Below, one piece after another: positions 4,182 through 5,232 of a stretch of 5,232 nucleotides of DNA (its first letter is position 1; each line of letters begins with the position of its first letter). The notes under the pieces were generated by a model. It was given only the letters and a program-made list of their open reading frames with translations, did not search any database and was not told the DNA's origin. This DNA is from Gallionellaceae bacterium (GTDB lineage Bacteria; Pseudomonadota; Gammaproteobacteria; Burkholderiales; Gallionellaceae): the NCBI GenBank assembly GCA_030690855.1, contig JAUYFR010000128.1, positions 1-5,232 on the forward strand, written 5' to 3'. The position numbers and the translations under genes are program-made.

Positions 4182-5232
4182 GTTTCGCGCTTCATGGGCT
4201 GCCCGTCTCCAGAGGCATTGCGATTGGTCATGCGCATTTAGTGTCGCATGCGGTGCTGGAGGTCAATCACTATGTGTTGCCTAAACATTTGGTGCATGAA
4301 GAAGTTGCGCGTCTGAATGAAGCGTTGGAAACGACGCGGAATGAGCTAAAAGGGTTGCGGGAACACCGTCCATTACAAGCAGCAGCAGAGTTTGATGCCT
4401 TCCTCGATTTGCATTTGATGATTTTGGATGACGAACACATTAGCACTGCTGCGCGCGAAATGATTAACCGTGAACAGTGCAACGCGGAGTGGGCGCTGAA
4501 GACGCAGATGGATACATTGGTGTCTCAATTTGAGGCATTTGAAGACGCCTATTTGCGCGAACGTAAGACGGATGTGGTGCAAGTCGTTGAGCGTATTTTA
4601 AAAACCATGAGTGGGCAGCCCGGCCATACGCCACCTACTCCTCGGCACGATTCAAATCTAATTTTAGTGGCTCACGATGTGAGTCCGGCTGACCTGATTC
4701 AATTAAAGCCGCATCAATTTTCTGCCATCTTGACTGATCTAGGTGGTGCGACTTCGCACACCGCAATTGTTGCGCGCGGACTCAATACGCCTTGTGTGGT
4801 GGGTCTGCACCATGCGCGAGAACTGATTAAAAATAACGATCTACTCATTGTGGATGGTGAGTATGGCGTGGTGCTGGTCAATCCAGATAAGCAACTTCTT
4901 GCCGAATACAAATTACGTCAAAGCCAGCTAGACATTGAGCGACAAAAACTTAAGCGCTTAAAGACGGCGCGTGCGAACACGCTAGATGGTACGCATATTG
5001 AACTGCACGCCAATATTGAAATGCCGCATGACGTTGCTGAGGCAAAAGAAAACGGTGCGACAGGCATTGGTTTATTTCGTAGCGAATTTTTATTTTTGAA
5101 TCGCGATAATTTGCCAGATGAAGAGGAGCAGTTCGAAGCTTATCGTACGGTGATCGAGGGCATGGGCGGCCTACCGGTGACCATTCGTACTTTCGATTTG
5201 GGCGCGGATAAACAAATTAAGGGCGCAGTGCG
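4178..5232 (+). CDS. ptsI: PTS Enzyme I (phosphoenolpyruvate--protein phosphotransferase), N-terminal 351 codons, cut by window edge
   Basis: Enzyme I takes phosphate from PEP and passes it to HPr in the cytoplasm. The frame is open from ATG 4178 to the right edge. The product starts MSFALHGLPVSRGIAIGHAH, the usual Enzyme I N-terminus ('G.PVS.GIAIG'). A helical HPr-binding region follows (about 30-145), then the swivelling phosphohistidine domain with LTDLGGATSHTAIVARGL, where His194 is the phosphorylated residue (His189 in E. coli). The start of the PEP-binding barrel shows GIGLFRSEFLF with Arg301 and TIRTFDLGADK with Arg337, matching E. coli Arg296 and Arg332. There is no GAF domain, so this is classic PtsI rather than PtsP. 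About 230 C-terminal residues, including the catalytic Cys, lie outside. It overlaps ptsH by four bases. Confidence 0.95.
   Translation, partial: MSFALHGLPVSRGIAIGHAHLVSHAVLEVNHYVLPKHLVHEEVARLNEALETTRNELKGLREHRPLQAAAEFDAFLDLHLMILDDEHISTAAREMINREQCNAEWALKTQMDTLVSQFEAFEDAYLRERKTDVVQVVERILKTMSGQPGHTPPTPRHDSNLILVAHDVSPADLIQLKPHQFSAILTDLGGATSHTAIVARGLNTPCVVGLHHARELIKNNDLLIVDGEYGVVLVNPDKQLLAEYKLRQSQLDIERQKLKRLKTARANTLDGTHIELHANIEMPHDVAEAKENGATGIGLFRSEFLFLNRDNLPDEEEQFEAYRTVIEGMGGLPVTIRTFDLGADKQIKGAV

Noticed and set aside
3749..4237. Minus-strand open frame of 162 codons opposite EIIA, HPr and the EI start
   Set aside because: It is antisense to conserved PTS genes with clear catalytic motifs, so it is a shadow frame.

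Overview
The window looks like a chromosomal segment of a betaproteobacterium, probably near the Nitrosomonadales/Methylophilales. That placement is an inference from three things: the proteobacterial GshA type, the EIIA(Man)-HPr-Enzyme I regulatory PTS cluster next to gshA, and the overall protein character. Base composition is moderate except for one very G/C-rich patch inside apbE.

Layout. At the left edge (1-77, minus strand) are the first 25 codons of a YbiT-like ABC-F ATPase. A short intergenic region (78-165) separates it from everything else, which is on the plus strand; this region carries an 8-bp inverted repeat that places a TAGAAT -10-like hexamer on each strand, a candidate divergent promoter. 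Next come an unrecognised helical 240-aa protein (166-888), the first enzyme of glutathione synthesis (gshA, 922-2193), a lipoprotein FAD:protein FMN transferase (apbE, 2193-3308), a tiny membrane-protein gene interrupted by an in-frame TGA (3305-3511), a mannose-family PTS EIIA (3512-3943), HPr (3915-4181) and the first 351 codons of Enzyme I (4178 to the right edge). From gshA onward each gene overlaps or abuts the next (1-bp, 4-bp, 0-bp, 29-bp and 4-bp junctions), so they look like one translationally coupled operon.

How the genes work together. EI, HPr and EIIA form a phosphoryl relay: PEP to EI His194, to HPr His14, to EIIA His9. No sugar permease is visible, and HPr keeps the regulatory serine (Ser45), so a regulatory rather than transport PTS is the natural reading. 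GshA supplies gamma-glutamylcysteine. ApbE would flavinylate exported or membrane redox proteins, whose identity is not visible here. In several betaproteobacteria gshB lies between gshA and the PTS genes; here apbE plus the tiny gene fill that place.

The most unusual content is (1) a roughly 100-bp composite palindromic repeat inserted in frame into apbE, encoding about 34 Pro/Gly/Ser-rich residues, with a near-ideal G-quadruplex motif in the sense strand and almost the same peptide encoded on both strands; (2) the in-frame TGA at 3455-3457 within the predicted membrane helix of the tiny gene, whose frame stays open until it abuts the next start codon; and (3) a Lys in ApbE at the position where the family normally has a metal-binding Thr.
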